A stretch of 39,931 nt of DNA from Lentisphaerota bacterium (lineage in GTDB: Bacteria > Verrucomicrobiota > Kiritimatiellia > UBA8416 > VGWI01). Below are positions 1-8,100 of this stretch, piece after piece. Location of the stretch: assembly GCA_016873655.1 (NCBI GenBank), contig VGWI01000015.1, positions 1-39,931 of the forward strand. The letters are read 5' to 3'. Made by a program: the position numbers and the translations under genes. Below the pieces are notes generated by a model. That model made no database searches. It was given only the letters and a program-made list of their open reading frames with translations, and was not told the DNA's origin. Numbering within the stretch: position 1 is the stretch's first letter; each line of letters starts with the position of its first letter.

Positions 1-1359
1 CACAACAGCGGGTTCAGGGATCGGCAGACGCTCGTAAGAGGGGCATGGCTGGTCGCTCCCGGGTGGACGCTGGAGGCCGGTTTCCAGAGAGCAGACGCCG
101 ACGAAGTTGGTATTCCCGGTTCCGGCACGGCACCGCTTCCGGCTGCGGCAGACGTCACCTATGAGCATGCGGAGAGGACGCTGGCGATGGTTTCCGTTGC
201 ATGCGAGCCCGGGGGAATGTGGGAAAGAACCCGTTTGCTTCTCTACGGTCACCAGATGGAGCGGCTGGTACGGATTGATGCTTTCCCCGTCGCGTCGCCG
301 GTGGACGAGATCCGGCCGGAAGCGGAGCACTGGACACGTGGAGCGAGGTGGGACAACACGCTGTCTCCGGGCGGCGGGCATACGGTATCCGCCGGACTGG
401 ATGCATGGGAGTGGTCGTTGGAGTCCGCGCGTGAGCGCATACTCAAGAACGGGACAGTGCTGAATGACGAGCCGCTTCCCGAGTCACGGATGCTGTCGTT
501 CGGGGCATTTGCGGAAGATGACTGGGAACTGGGCCGTCTGACCCTGAACACCGGCGGGCGTTACGACGCGATAGAAGTCTCCAACGAACCGAACGCGACA
601 TGGGAAGAGCGCGACGATTCCGACACGGTGTGGAGTGCGCATGCCGGGGCAACCTGCCGCCTGACCGGTTCGCTGACCGCGAAAGCCGTCGTTGCAGCCG
701 GCTACAGGACAGCCAGCCTGTCGGAGAGGTACCAGTACCTCGAACTTGGCGGCGGCCAGAAGAAGTTCGGCAACCCTGATCTGCGGCCTGAGAAGTCGCT
801 GTTGAGCGAGATAGGCCTCGTCTGGCGGGGGAGGACGGTGGCTTGCGGCGCATCCATCTTCCGCAACGCGGTTGACGACATGATCGGGGAAGTCCGCGAA
901 GACCCAACGACACTCCGCGCGGCGAACGTGGACGAGGCGGAGTTCTTCGGCGGTGAAGCGCAGGCAAGATGGACGCCTGCGCCCTGGACGGAATTCTTTG
1001 CGACCTTCGCCTACGTCACCGGCAGGGAGCCGGATTCCGGCGAGTTCCTGCCCGGGGTTCCACCGTTTGGCGGGACCGCCGGTGTCCGTTACGCGACGCC
1101 CGCCGGATGGTGGCTTGATTTGCGGACAAGGTTTGCCGCGGCGCAGGACGAGGCGCCGACCGGCGAGGAGGATGCGCCGGGCTGGCAGACGTTTGATGTA
1201 ACTTCAGGACGTGACTTCAGGGGCGGCGCGAACAGCGTCTACGTCGGCGTCAAGAACCTGGCGGATGCCGAATACAGGCAGTATCTCGCCACCTCCCGGG
1301 GCGTCGAGTACCTGGAGCCAGGCCGTTCGATCGTTGCGGGTTTCGCCGCGCGGTTCTGA
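1..1359 (+). CDS. TonB-dependent outer-membrane receptor, 3' part (5' end outside window)
   Basis: The reading frame is open from base 1, so the N-terminus with signal peptide, TonB box and plug lies upstream. The visible 452 residues look like the beta-barrel of a TonB-dependent receptor of the BtuB/siderophore type. They alternate aromatic and polar strands, contain the typical LRPEKS stretch after a FGNPD turn, and have a late VGVKNLADAEYRQY segment. The protein ends in phenylalanine (AARF), the usual BamA-recognised C-terminus of barrels. Such receptors take up cobalamin, metal chelates or glycans with energy from TonB-ExbBD. The substrate cannot be read from this portion. gloB follows after 25 bases on the same strand, but no functional link is evident. 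Family assignment is confident; substrate is unknown. Confidence 0.85.
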   Translation, partial: HNSGFRDRQTLVRGAWLVAPGWTLEAGFQRADADEVGIPGSGTAPLPAAADVTYEHAERTLAMVSVACEPGGMWERTRLLLYGHQMERLVRIDAFPVASPVDEIRPEAEHWTRGARWDNTLSPGGGHTVSAGLDAWEWSLESARERILKNGTVLNDEPLPESRMLSFGAFAEDDWELGRLTLNTGGRYDAIEVSNEPNATWEERDDSDTVWSAHAGATCRLTGSLTAKAVVAAGYRTASLSERYQYLELGGGQKKFGNPDLRPEKSLLSEIGLVWRGRTVACGASIFRNAVDDMIGEVREDPTTLRAANVDEAEFFGGEAQARWTPAPWTEFFATFAYVTGREPDSGEFLPGVPPFGGTAGVRYATPAGWWLDLRTRFAAAQDEAPTGEEDAPGWQTFDVTSGRDFRGGANSVYVGVKNLADAEYRQYLATSRGVEYLEPGRSIVAGFAARF

Positions 1360-1384
1360 AGAACGTGACGGAAAGAGAGGCGCC

Positions 1385-2104
1385 ATGAAGGTGGACACTC
1401 TGCGCTGGAGAGACAACTTCATTTACTGCCTGTCCGGGCGGGGGAAAGCGGCCGTGGTTGATCCGTCGGACGCCTCAATGGTTTGCCGCTGGCTTGGTGA
1501 CTGTGGGCTGACGCTGGAGGCGCTTCTTGTGACGCACGGGCACGCGGATCACACCGGCGGGTGTGCGGAGCTGGAGCGCCGGTTCGGGTGCGCGGTGTAC
1601 ACGGGGGTGCGTCCCGAGCCGCTGTTTCTGGCGTGCGCTGCCGGACCGTGCAGGGTTTTGCACACGCCGGGGCATACGGAAGACAGCGTGTGTTATTGGT
1701 TTGAGAGTGAAGGGACGGTCTTCACTGGCGATACGCTTTTCGCCGGGGGGTGCGGACGGCCCGCGCCGACCGGCATGGAAAGGTTGTGGCGCTCTCTGGA
1801 AACACTGAAGACGCTGCCCGGCAACACCATCGTCCATTGCGGGCACGACTACACGGTGGACAATCTCGAGTTTGCCGCCGAGGTCGCCGAACCAGGCAAC
1901 CGCGCGTTGCGCCGCAGGCTTGACGAAGCGCGGCGAGCGGAGGAGTCGGGCAGGCCGATTCCTCCGTCAACCATCCGCCTGGAGTGCGAGACGAATCCGT
2001 TCCTGCGGGCGGAAATCCCGGAGGTCGCGGAATCGGCCGGAGTCCGGCCCGGCGACCCGTTCAGGGCGTTCGCCGCGCTCAGGGAGATGAAGAACCGCTG
2101 GTAG
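1385..2104 (+). CDS. gloB: Hydroxyacylglutathione hydrolase (glyoxalase II), metallo-beta-lactamase fold
   Basis: 239 residues. It carries the zinc-binding motif THGHADHTGG (HxHxDH) near residue 50, a second metal histidine in HTPGHTEDS, the metal-bridging aspartate in FTGDTLFAGGCGR, and the later histidine in VHCGHDYT. The C-terminal NPFLR stretch is typical of the glyoxalase II C-terminal domain, which separates it from generic MBL hydrolases. The family hydrolyses S-lactoylglutathione or related thioesters to a hydroxy acid in the cytoplasm. The start is the ATG after GAGAGG rather than earlier in-frame codons, which would lie inside the receptor gene. The 3' end overlaps the convergent symporter gene by 26 bases. 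The true thiol cofactor in this organism is unknown. Confidence 0.88.
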   Translation: MKVDTLRWRDNFIYCLSGRGKAAVVDPSDASMVCRWLGDCGLTLEALLVTHGHADHTGGCAELERRFGCAVYTGVRPEPLFLACAAGPCRVLHTPGHTEDSVCYWFESEGTVFTGDTLFAGGCGRPAPTGMERLWRSLETLKTLPGNTIVHCGHDYTVDNLEFAAEVAEPGNRALRRRLDEARRAEESGRPIPPSTIRLECETNPFLRAEIPEVAESAGVRPGDPFRAFAALREMKNRW

Positions 2105-3542
2105 ACTTCCCTTCCGCCTCCGGCAAGCGTCCGACCGTCGGGAACAAGACGCCGGTCAGAAAAATCAGGAGCAGCGTTCCCAGAAGGTTTACGACCGCAT
2201 AGTAGTGCAGGGCCAGGTTCTCCAGGAAGATGCCGGTTGTGAAGCTGAACAGAGCGCCTGCGACGCCGCCCCAGAGCAGCGCGTGCCCGCTCACCCCGCG
2301 CCACAGCAGGCCGGCGATGAACAGCGCGAGCAGCGGGCTTCCGAACGCATTGACCATCCGGTTTGCCGCCTCGAATACCGTTCCGAGAACACCCGCATTG
2401 CAGGCCGCCACGGTGGTGACCGTTCCCAGCAGCAGCGTCAGCAGCCTCGGAACACGAGCGTGGAACCTGTTTGCGCCATGCGATTCGGGGGTCAGCACTG
2501 ATACGGACGAATGGATGATGGAGTCCACGCTGGACATCGTTGCCGCGAGCATGGCCGAAGCCAGCAGTCCCGCAAACCCGCGCGGCAGCGACAGCGCGAA
2601 GTCCGCGAACCTGGCAGCCGGCGGGCCGGGCGCGGCGGAAGGCGCCGCCGCCACGATGAGGCCGATGCCTGCCAGGCAGAGAATCGTGAGCAGGGCGACG
2701 AGAACGCTCAGCACGAAACCGCGGCGCGCATCCGCCAGGGAGCCAGCCGAGAGATAGCGCTGTACCACCGACTGATCGGTCCCATACCTGGCGAGGAAGA
2801 CCACCGAGCCGCCGATGAGACAGCTCCAGGCGCCCATCCGCATGGTTGGGTCGAGTGCGAATGCCGCCGGGTCGAACGGGTGGAACGGGCGCAGGAGACC
2901 GGCCGATGCGGCCGACCTGAGAATAGTCGTCGCTCCTCCCTCGACGAGAACCAGGGGCACGACAAGCGTGGCTGCGATGCCGAGCGCCATTACCGCGAAC
3001 TGGAACATGTCTGTTCTGATGACCGAGCGCATTCCGCCTAGTGCAGTGTAGGCGGTCGCGACGGCAGCCGTTGCGATGACCAGTGCGCGCGGCGGAAGGC
3101 CGGTCATCCGGCTCATCACGATGCCCATCGCGTGCAGCGAGAGTGCGAGCCATGCGCAGCGCCAGACGACGAACATATATTCCGCGAGCCTCCGCACGGC
3201 GGGGCCGTGTCGGTGTTCGAGCAGTTCGTAAGCGCTGTAGCCGCGCAGAGTCCGGAAGGCCGGTATGGCGAAGATCCAGACCGGCGGGATGATGAAGATG
3301 AAGGCCGGCAGAACCAGCAGCACATATAGCCCGTGCGTTGCGACCTCGCCGGAGAAGCCGGAGATGTTGACCGCGGCAAAGACCGTAACCATTATGGAAA
3401 GGCCCACCGCGATCCACCGCAGTGACCTGTTCGCGAGGTGAAACGAATCGCTGTTGCCCCGGCCTCGTATCCGCACGGAAAGCCCCATGGCAAGAGTGGC
3501 GCCGAAGTAGGCGGCGATCACAAGAACGTCGAGTGGACGCAA
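2079..3542 (-). CDS. Sodium:solute symporter family (SSS) transporter
   Basis: 487 residues and strongly hydrophobic, with about 13 predicted membrane helices as expected for the SSS/SLC5 family. Family marks are the first helix LDVLVIAAYFGATLAMGL, the unwound stretch NISGFSGE in an early helix, and the signature ALGGMRSVIRTDMFQF. Members move sugars, amino acids, carboxylates or vitamins with Na+; the substrate here cannot be told. I chose the TTG start at 3542-3540 because AGGAGT sits 6 bases upstream and the protein then begins right at the first helix. Extending to the upstream ATG at 3722 would add about 60 residues of non-membrane sequence untypical of the family. The gene is convergent with gloB and overlaps its last 26 bases. 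Confidence 0.85.
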   Translation of the reverse strand: MRPLDVLVIAAYFGATLAMGLSVRIRGRGNSDSFHLANRSLRWIAVGLSIMVTVFAAVNISGFSGEVATHGLYVLLVLPAFIFIIPPVWIFAIPAFRTLRGYSAYELLEHRHGPAVRRLAEYMFVVWRCAWLALSLHAMGIVMSRMTGLPPRALVIATAAVATAYTALGGMRSVIRTDMFQFAVMALGIAATLVVPLVLVEGGATTILRSAASAGLLRPFHPFDPAAFALDPTMRMGAWSCLIGGSVVFLARYGTDQSVVQRYLSAGSLADARRGFVLSVLVALLTILCLAGIGLIVAAAPSAAPGPPAARFADFALSLPRGFAGLLASAMLAATMSSVDSIIHSSVSVLTPESHGANRFHARVPRLLTLLLGTVTTVAACNAGVLGTVFEAANRMVNAFGSPLLALFIAGLLWRGVSGHALLWGGVAGALFSFTTGIFLENLALHYYAVVNLLGTLLLIFLTGVLFPTVGRLPEAEGKSTSGSSSP

Positions 3543-3775
3543 GAACGCACTCCTATTCCGTGGCAGACACAAGACCACGCCGATACAGCCCCGCCCTGTC
3601 AACGGGCTCACCATCCCGCAGGCAGAAGCTGTCGCACTTGGCGGACGAAAGGGCATCATACGCCATCCAGGCTCTTCGTGGAAGCAACAGAGGAAAGGTG
3701 CGACCGCATGCATTGCGTTCATTCTTGCCCGACCTCCGCGACCTCACCTTCGGCTCCCCAGCGGGCCTGCCCGTC

Positions 3776-3786
3776 GGGGGGGGGGG
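3776..3786. repeat. Eleven-base homopolymeric G tract
   Basis: An uninterrupted run of 11 G lies in the 303-base divergent region between the symporter and the 3D-domain gene, about 22 bases upstream of the proposed -35 box of the latter. The rest of 3543-3808 shows no convincing gene. A TTGACA match on the minus strand (3602-3597) could be a -35 box for the symporter, but I see no good -10 at the right distance. Long G runs are slippage-prone. Confidence 0.8.
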
Positions 3787-3808
3787 CGGGTGCCTGGACG
3801 GCTAATCC

Positions 3809-3838
3809 TTGAGCGTGGCCGTGGGCGCGAGGTAGTGT
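3809..3838 (+). promoter_or_regulatory. Putative sigma70-type promoter of the 3D-domain lipoprotein
   Basis: TTGAGC (3809-3814), an 18-base spacer and TAGTGT (3833-3838). The -10 box ends only 7 bases before the ATG at 3846, so transcription would begin at or next to the start codon and give a leaderless mRNA. No Shine-Dalgarno sequence sits at a useful distance from that ATG, which agrees with this reading. Confidence 0.4.
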
Positions 3839-3845
3839 GACGCGC

Positions 3846-4307
3846 ATGAAGATGTGTACGTGGCGGGTGCTGACGGGTCTTGCGTTGAGCGCCATGGCCC
3901 TGTCCGGCGCGGGGTGCGCTTCGATACACCCGCCTGCCGGGGTCGTCCCGTTCCAGCGCGTTCTGCATACAACCGCCTACTGCAAGTGCGGTCAGTGTTG
4001 CGGATGGCGCAGGACATGGTACGGGCGGCCCGTGTATGCAACCGGTCCGATGAAAGGAAAGCCGAAAGCCGTCGGGATTACCGCCAGCGGAACAAAGGCC
4101 AGGCGCGGGACCATAGCGGCCGACACCGGCAGGTATCCGTTCGGAACGGTTATGCAGGTGGAAGGTTACGGGTTCGGAAGGGTTGAGGACAGGGGCGGCT
4201 CGATCCAGGGCGACAGGATAGATCTCTTCTTCGGCTCCCATGCCGAGGCGCTGCGATGGGGAAGGCGCAGCATACCCGTTCTCATCTGGTATCCGCCGCC
4301 GCGTTGA
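3846..4307 (+). CDS. 3D-domain (Asp-Asp-Asp) secreted lipoprotein
   Basis: 153 residues. The N-terminus is a signal peptide with a Cys after LSGAG, a loose lipobox, so it is probably lipid-anchored in the envelope. The rest is a 3D domain: an early TAYCKCGQCCGW motif, then TASG, the aspartate of IAADTGRYPFGT, and the closing VEDRGGSIQGDRIDLFF with its conserved aspartates. This double-psi-beta-barrel fold is shared with MltA-type lytic transglycosylases, and 3D proteins are generally linked to cell-wall remodelling. Catalysis is not proven for stand-alone domains such as this. The in-frame GTG at 3837 lies inside the proposed -10 box, so the ATG is preferred. It is monocistronic; decayed DNA follows. 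Confidence 0.8.
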   Translation: MKMCTWRVLTGLALSAMALSGAGCASIHPPAGVVPFQRVLHTTAYCKCGQCCGWRRTWYGRPVYATGPMKGKPKAVGITASGTKARRGTIAADTGRYPFGTVMQVEGYGFGRVEDRGGSIQGDRIDLFFGSHAEALRWGRRSIPVLIWYPPPR

Positions 4308-4318
4308 CCGCGCGCCGT

Positions 4319-4414
4319 TCAGTTGCAGCCGCAACCCCCGCCGCCCACGCCGCGGCAGGTGTCAGGGCAATCCTCAAAACGAAGCGACTGTTTTCGCGTC
4401 GTAGTTTCATCGCT
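4319..4414 (-). pseudogene. Remnant with DUF4266-like Gly/Cys-rich C-terminus
   Basis: Read on the minus strand, the last 12 codons before TGA encode CRGVGGGGCGCN. This matches the characteristic C-terminal tail of DUF4266 lipoproteins as I recall it. The frame runs upstream only to a stop near 4415, with no start codon, signal peptide or lipobox, so only the tail survives. It abuts and slightly overlaps the DUF3570-like fragment in another frame. DUF4266, DUF3570 and ApbE genes commonly occur together, so the two fragments probably derive from one lost locus. Assignment rests on a short motif and is tentative. Confidence 0.4.
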
Positions 4415-4631
4415 GGTTTAACTCGATTCCGTCGCGAATAGAGATGCCGAAGGAGTCGTAATCCGACTCCGTGCTGAAGGAGAGCTGGGTGCCGAGTGTA
4501 TGCCTGCCAACGCGCCTGCTGACGTCAAAATTGAAGCCGAGTCGTGTATCCTCCACTTCTGAAAGCGGCAACTGCTGCGAAGGTGTTGACAGTGCGGATG
4601 CCCCGCTGACGCGCGAGAAAAGGAACAGCAT
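4407..4631 (-). pseudogene. Fragment of a DUF3570-type outer-membrane barrel protein
   Basis: About 74 residues on the minus strand resemble the middle of DUF3570 proteins. RVSGAS is followed by a short linker, then SEVEDTRLGFNFD, a Gly/Arg turn, and LSFSTESDYDSFGISIRDG, where the STESDYDS(F/Y)G stretch is typical. The frame ends in TGA after LNQR, where family members continue with further barrel strands. Upstream of RVSGAS the translation is charged and low-complexity and shows no signal peptide. Intact family members are several times longer, so this is an internal relic with both ends lost. The family match is from memory of its motifs. Confidence 0.5.
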
Positions 4632-5162
4632 TCCGCGCGCGCCGCGCTGACATCCGGCCTTTTCCGTGATCCCTTTCATCCTCTTCGTGGTCGTCGTCAC
4701 CGCCGGACGGATTCTGCGGCGAGGCACCGGACCCGATCGCCCAAGCGCACTGGTTTGCTAAAGCGTTGATGGCAAGACGTGTGGACAAGGCAAGCGTAAT
4801 CGCGTGGCTTCGGCGGATGCGACGATGCGGGGCTTGCGCTGTCTCATTTCTTCAGGAAGCGAGACATGCGGTTTCTCTTTGCTGAATGGCGGCTGTCCCC
4901 GGTGGAATGGCGTGTAGGCAAGTTCTTCGGGCATTGCGTTGATGGTTACGGTGGCGGCTGTTGCGGAGCGCTGGGTTTCCGCGCGGCTTGATTGATCTGT
5001 CAAGCGGGGGGGTCGGGTCGGTACGATTCGCGACTACGGTTGTGTTTCCTTTTCTTATTGAGGAAAGGCTGAACAAAGTCCGGGCGGGGAGCGTTTTGAA
5101 GTCACAGAGCTGGTTTCCTGTGCGATCCGGGTGAGTCTGTCTGGGAAGGGAGGAGAGTGCTC
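4632..5162. other. Gene-poor stretch upstream of the macroglobulin gene
   Basis: No recognisable gene here. Several open frames of 60-100 codons exist on the minus strand but show no domain-like composition. They may be further worn parts of the DUF3570 locus. The promoter of the downstream alpha-2-macroglobulin gene should lie here. I see no convincing -35/-10 pair; TACGAT at 5022-5027 is at best a lone -10 candidate. The ribosome-binding site GGAGGAGAG ends at 5157, 5 bases before the ATG. Confidence 0.5.
4986..5005. repeat. Inverted repeat, 6-base arms, upstream of the macroglobulin gene
   Basis: GCTTGA (4986-4991), an 8-base spacer, then TCAAGC (5000-5005), a perfect dyad followed by a G run. 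It lies about 160 bases upstream of the macroglobulin start. Its size and spacing would fit a dimeric repressor operator, or it may simply be a weak hairpin. Confidence 0.3.
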
Positions 5163-8100
5163 ATGCAATTGAAGCGTCTTGCGGCTGGTCTGCTTCTTGT
5201 ATCGGCGGCGGTAATTGTTCTTGCGGCGGACTCGATGCAGCAGCGTTGGAAGCCGGTGGAAGATGCGATCGGGAAAGGGCTGCCCAAGACCGCGATTGAG
5301 AAGCTTGAGCCGATCATCAAGGACGCGCTCGAGCGCAAGGACTGGGCAGAAGCGATACGCGCGATCGGGCAGAAGATAGCGCTCGAAGGCACGATCGAGG
5401 GGAACAAGCCGGAAGAGAAGGTGACCCGGCTTCAAGCGGAAATCGAGAAGGCGCCGGCCGAGATGAAACCGGTCATGGAAGCCATTCTCGCGCACTGGTA
5501 CTGGCACTACTTCCAGCAGAACCGCTGGCGTTTCCAGCAGCGCACGCAAACGGCTGAAGAACCGGGCGCCGACTTCACAACCTGGGACCTGCCGCGGATC
5601 CTTGCCGAGATAGACAAGCACTTTGCCGCCGCGCTGGCGAACGACAAGGCGCTGAAATCCACGCCCGTGACGGCTTTCGAGTCGCTGCTCGACAAGGGCA
5701 GCATGCCCGACGCGTACAGGCCGACGATGTACGACTTTCTCGCGCACGAGGCGTTGCAGTTCTACCAGGCCGGAGAACAGGGGGCGGTGCAGGCTGAGGA
5801 CGAGTTCGTGCTTGATGCCGAGTCGCCTGTTTTCGGGCCGGCATCCGATTTCACCCTCTGGCGGCCACAGACGACCGATACCGGCTCGCCCCTGTTTAAG
5901 GCGGTTGAGCTGTTCAGGAGCCTGCTCGAGTTCCACAAGGACGCCGCCGACAAGACTGCCTTTGCCGATGCCGATCTGTGGCGGCTGAACTTCGCTTACA
6001 ACAAGGCGGACGGCGAGACAAAGGACGCCCGCTACGGGGCGGCGCTGAAGCGGTTCGTCGGTGAGTGGGCCGACCACGAGGTGTCCGCCAGGGCTCGCGC
6101 GGCGTGGGCGGCGCTGCTGCAGGAGCAGGACGAGCTTGTCGAGGCCCGCGGGATCGCGCAGCGCGGTTACGAACTGTTCCCGAAGAGCGCCGGCGGCGCG
6201 ATGTGTTTCAACATCGTTCAGCAGATCGAGTCGAAGCACGCGAGCATCAACACCGAGCGGGTGTGGAACCGGCCGCTGCCGACGATAGACATTACCTACC
6301 GCAACGTGACGAATGTCTATTTCCGGGCCGTCCCGTATGACTACGAGGACTACGTGAAGCAGTCGCGCTGGGGGCTTGGAAACATCGAGAATGATTTTCC
6401 CGGAAGACTGCCCGGGATGAAGGCGGTCAAGACCTGGAGCGCATCGCTTCCGCCCACGTCCGACTACAGGCTGCGTACCGAGAAGCTTCCGGCGCCGGGC
6501 GACCTGGAACCGGGGCACTATTTCATACTGGCCAGTCACGATCCCGGTTTCAGGGAGCATGACAACGAGGTGAAGTACGCGCAGGTGTGGGTCAGCGATC
6601 TCGCCCTTGTCGTGCGCAGCCGCCATTACGAGGGTGCGATAGACGGTTTTGTGCTCAAGGCCGACGGCGGCGAACCGGTTGCCGGCGCGAAAATCCGGTC
6701 ATGGCGGCGCGACAGGGAAGGGCGTTACGAGTCCGGTCCGGACGCGGTTACCGACGCCGACGGGCGGTTCAGGCTTGAGGGCGAGGACTACGGCAGGACG
6801 CTCGTGCTGTTGGCGCAGAGCGGCGACGACAGGCTCGGGACCGCCGGCGAGTACTACATGGGGAGGAACCGTCCGCAGAACACAACCGAGAACACGGTCT
6901 TCTTCACGGATCGGTCCCTGTACCGGCCCGGCCAGATCATATCCTACAAGGGCATCTGCTACCGCGCCGACCGGGACGGCGGCAGCTACAGTGTGCTTGG
7001 CGGCAGGGGCGTGAGGATTTCCTTCAGGGACCCGAACGGGAAAGAGGTCGAGAGCGCATCACACAAGGCAAACGAGTACGGATCGTTTTCCGGCAGCTTC
7101 ACAGCGCCCCGTGACCGTGTGACCGGCCGCATGACGGTGGTTGTCGTCAGCGGGCCGTCCGGCAGCGCATGGTTCAATGTGGAAGAATACAAGCGGCCGA
7201 AGTTCCAGGTTGAACTCAAGCCGCCGGCCGAGGCCGCGAAGCTCGGGGCAGAAGTCATGCTCGCCGGCAAGGCGACCGCATACACCGGGTCGGCCATCGG
7301 CGGCGCCAAGGTGAAATGGCGCGTCACCCGTCAGGTTCAGTTCCCGCCCTGGTGCTGGTGGTGGAGCTGGTACTGGCCGCCGCAGCGCGGCCAGTCGCAG
7401 GCGATCGCCCACGGCAGCGCCACAACCTCTTCCGACGGATCGTTCACCATCGCCTTCACGGCCAGGCCCGACCCGTCGGCTCTCGAGAAGGACGAGCCGA
7501 CATTCACTTTCCAAGTCACTGCCGATGTCACCGACACCACCGGCGAGACGAGGTCCGATTCGCAATCGGTCAGAGCCGGGTTCACGGCGTTGCAGGCCGA
7601 TCTTTCGGCGGGCGACTGGCAGACGGCGGACAAGCCGGTTGTGATCACCGTCAGAACACGGTCGCTTGACGGCGAAGGTCAGGCGGCGCAAGGGACGGTG
7701 AAGGTTTACGCGCTCAAGCAGCCGGACAAGGTTGAGCGCGCGGCGCTGGATGGGAATAGGACGTATTGGACCCACAGGCCCCATTTCCTGGGCGGGAGAA
7801 GTTCCGAGCCGCCATCCGATCCCGCCGACCCCAACTCGTGGGAACTGGGCGAGGCCGTCTCGGAGCTTGAATTCAGGACCGACGCATCCGGGGCGGCGCA
7901 GATCCAGGCGCAGTTGTCCACCGGCATTTACCGCGCCCTGCTTTCGACTGAAGACAGGTTCGGCAAGCAGGTCAGCGGGCGGATCAACCTGACCGTGGTT
8001 GACGTCAAGGCCGCCGAGTTCCCGGTGAAGATACCCAGCATCGTCGCCGCGCCGAAGTGGTCGGTCGAGCCCGGCGAGACTTTTGTCGGCCTGTGGGGAA

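Noticed and set aside
1849-3417. A 522-codon minus-strand frame overlapping the symporter in another frame.
   Set aside because: Arg/Gly/Pro-rich translation without hydrophobic helices; the symporter frame has clear SSS motifs.
3543-3722. N-terminal extension of the symporter to an upstream ATG.
   Set aside because: The extra residues are not membrane-like and the TTG at 3542 has AGGAGT at good distance directly before the first helix.
4866-4991. A 41-codon plus-strand frame starting MRFLFAEWRLSP, with AGGAAG 6 bases upstream and its stop inside the GCTTGA/TCAAGC dyad.
   Set aside because: Short, Cys/Gly-rich at the end, no family resemblance, and located in a region of decayed sequence; a chance frame is more likely.
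5055-6626. A 523-codon minus-strand open frame opposite the macroglobulin gene.
   Set aside because: It mirrors the codon structure of the strongly supported macroglobulin gene, has an Arg/Leu/Val-rich shadow composition and no domain; antisense frames of this size are common in GC-rich DNA.
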